From an uncultured Clostridium sp. (GTDB lineage: Bacteria; Bacillota; Clostridia; Lachnospirales; Lachnospiraceae): a DNA stretch of 6,504 nucleotides. Each line of letters begins with the position of its first letter. The first letter of the stretch is position 1. Made by a program: the position numbers and the translations under genes. A model generated the notes under the pieces. The model was not told where the DNA came from, searched no databases, and saw nothing but the letters and a program-made list of their open reading frames with translations. Location: NCBI GenBank assembly GCA_905192625.1, contig CAJJLI010000126.1, positions 1-6,504 on the forward strand, in the 5' to 3' direction. Shown here piece after piece: positions 5,973 through 6,504 of the stretch.

Positions 5973-6032
5973 CTAGGTACTATAAATAAGAATGAGATTA
6001 TCATTTTGTGTAAATAAATGTAAGCTAGGTAC
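5973..6032 (+). repeat. Paired CTAGGTAC direct repeats in the pta leader
   Basis: CTAGGTAC occurs at 5973-5980 and again at 6025-6032. The second copy is preceded by AATGTAAGC (6017-6025), which itself repeats the left part of the cre region (5898-5906). Thus TGTAAGC...GTACA at 6019-6033 looks like a distorted, 15-base cre-like element inside the leader. Both repeats are exact but short, so they may be protein sites or chance. Confidence 0.35.
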
Positions 6033-6053
6033 AAAAGATTGAATACACAAGAT
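6003..6053 (+). promoter_or_regulatory. Leader hairpin just before the pta ribosome binding site
   Basis: ATTTTGTGTA (6003-6012) pairs with TACACAAGAT (6044-6053) over 10 bp, including one G-U pair. The 31-base loop holds a smaller dyad, TGTA (6019-6022) with TACA (6030-6033). The structure ends 4 bases before the AAAGGAG ribosome binding site (6058-6064). No T run follows, so termination is not expected; an influence on translation or mRNA stability is possible. No known riboswitch class was recognised. Confidence 0.4.
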
Positions 6054-6071
6054 ATTGAAAGGAGTATTATT

Positions 6072-6504
6072 ATGGGTTTTATCGATGACATTAAAGTCAG
6101 AGCAAGAAAAAATATTAAAACAATTGTACTACCAGAAACAGAGGACAGAAGAACTTACGAGGCGGCAGCTATAACGCTTAGAGAGGGAAACGCGAATGTT
6201 GTTCTTATCGGTAGTGAAGAAGTAGTTAAGGCAAATTCTGAAGGCCTTGATATTTCTAAAGCTGTCATTGTTGATCCAAAAAAATACGAAAAATTACAAG
6301 AGTACATCGACCTTTTAGTTGAACTTAGAAAATCAAAAGGTATGACAGCTGAAAAAGCGGAAGAACTTTTAACTACAGACTACACTACATTTGGTGTTAT
6401 GATGGTTAAAGCAGGAGATGCAGATGGTTTAGTTTCAGGAGCATGCCACTCTACAGCTGATACATTAAGACCATGTTTACAAATCTTAAAAACTGCACCA
6501 AATA
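6072..6504 (+). CDS. pta: Phosphate acetyltransferase Pta (partial, 3' end outside window)
   Basis: The first 144 residues of phosphotransacetylase, which interconverts acetyl-CoA plus phosphate and acetyl-phosphate plus CoA. With acetate kinase it forms the ATP-yielding acetate branch of fermentation. The N-terminus MGFIDDIKVRARKN leads into the family's LPETEDRR (20-27) and EAAAITLREG (30-39), then VVLIG (43-47). The conserved VSGACHSTADTLRP (121-134) is the start of the catalytic region of the Pta domain. Full-length single-domain enzymes have about 330 residues, so roughly the last 55-60 percent is outside the window; the open frame is intact to the edge. The start ATG has AAAGGAG (6058-6064) seven bases upstream. 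No N-terminal DRTGG or CobB-like extension is present, so this is the short Firmicute form. ackA would be expected next. The cre box and promoter upstream imply glucose-responsive control. Confidence 0.97.
   Translation, partial: MGFIDDIKVRARKNIKTIVLPETEDRRTYEAAAITLREGNANVVLIGSEEVVKANSEGLDISKAVIVDPKKYEKLQEYIDLLVELRKSKGMTAEKAEELLTTDYTTFGVMMVKAGDADGLVSGACHSTADTLRPCLQILKTAPN

Noticed and set aside
5968..5986. TTGACC and TATAAA as a second pta promoter
   Set aside because: The boxes are only 7 bases apart, and neither has another partner at 16-18 bases.

Overview
The window is AT-rich DNA from an endospore-forming, low-GC Gram-positive bacterium. The best fit is a clostridium of the Lachnospiraceae type, close to Lachnoclostridium phytofermentans; this is inferred from gene content and order, not from a search. 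The evidence is an alpha/beta-type small acid-soluble spore protein, the sporulation membrane protein YlbJ, strong GGAGG-type ribosome binding sites, and a cre-like site upstream of pta, as expected for CcpA-regulated Firmicutes.

Layout: (1) Bases 1-43 may hold the last codons of an upstream gene. (2) 98-823 (+) encodes a YgjP-like zinc metallopeptidase with a GTG start. (3) 948-1160 (+) encodes an alpha/beta SASP, with a sigma-G-like promoter in front and a 12-bp-stem terminator behind. (4) 1434-3252 (+) is an apparent operon: rsmD (16S rRNA m2G966 methyltransferase), coaD (phosphopantetheine adenylyltransferase) and an abutting coiled-coil protein of unknown function. A sigma-A-like promoter precedes it. 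(5) On the minus strand, converging on that operon, lie tmcAL/ylbM (tRNA-Met cytidine acetate ligase, 5658-4363) and then ylbJ (4289-3306). (6) A 413-base divergent intergenic region separates tmcAL from pta, which begins at 6072 and runs off the end. That region carries a promoter for tmcAL and, for pta, a cre box, a promoter and a leader with dyad symmetry.

The genes mix housekeeping functions (ribosome and tRNA modification, coenzyme A synthesis, acetyl-CoA to acetyl-phosphate conversion) with spore functions (SASP, YlbJ). CoaD makes the CoA precursor and Pta turns over acetyl-CoA, but they are on separate transcripts, so a functional link is only suggestive. TmcAL charges its reaction with acetate and ATP, and Pta leads to acetate, so their divergent arrangement is notable without proving co-regulation.

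I found no mobile element, CRISPR array, tRNA or rRNA, and no convincing new system. The items most worth a second look are a degraded second copy of the rsmD 3' end between rsmD and coaD, the cre box with promoter and structured leader of pta, and the uncharacterised coiled-coil protein joined to coaD.
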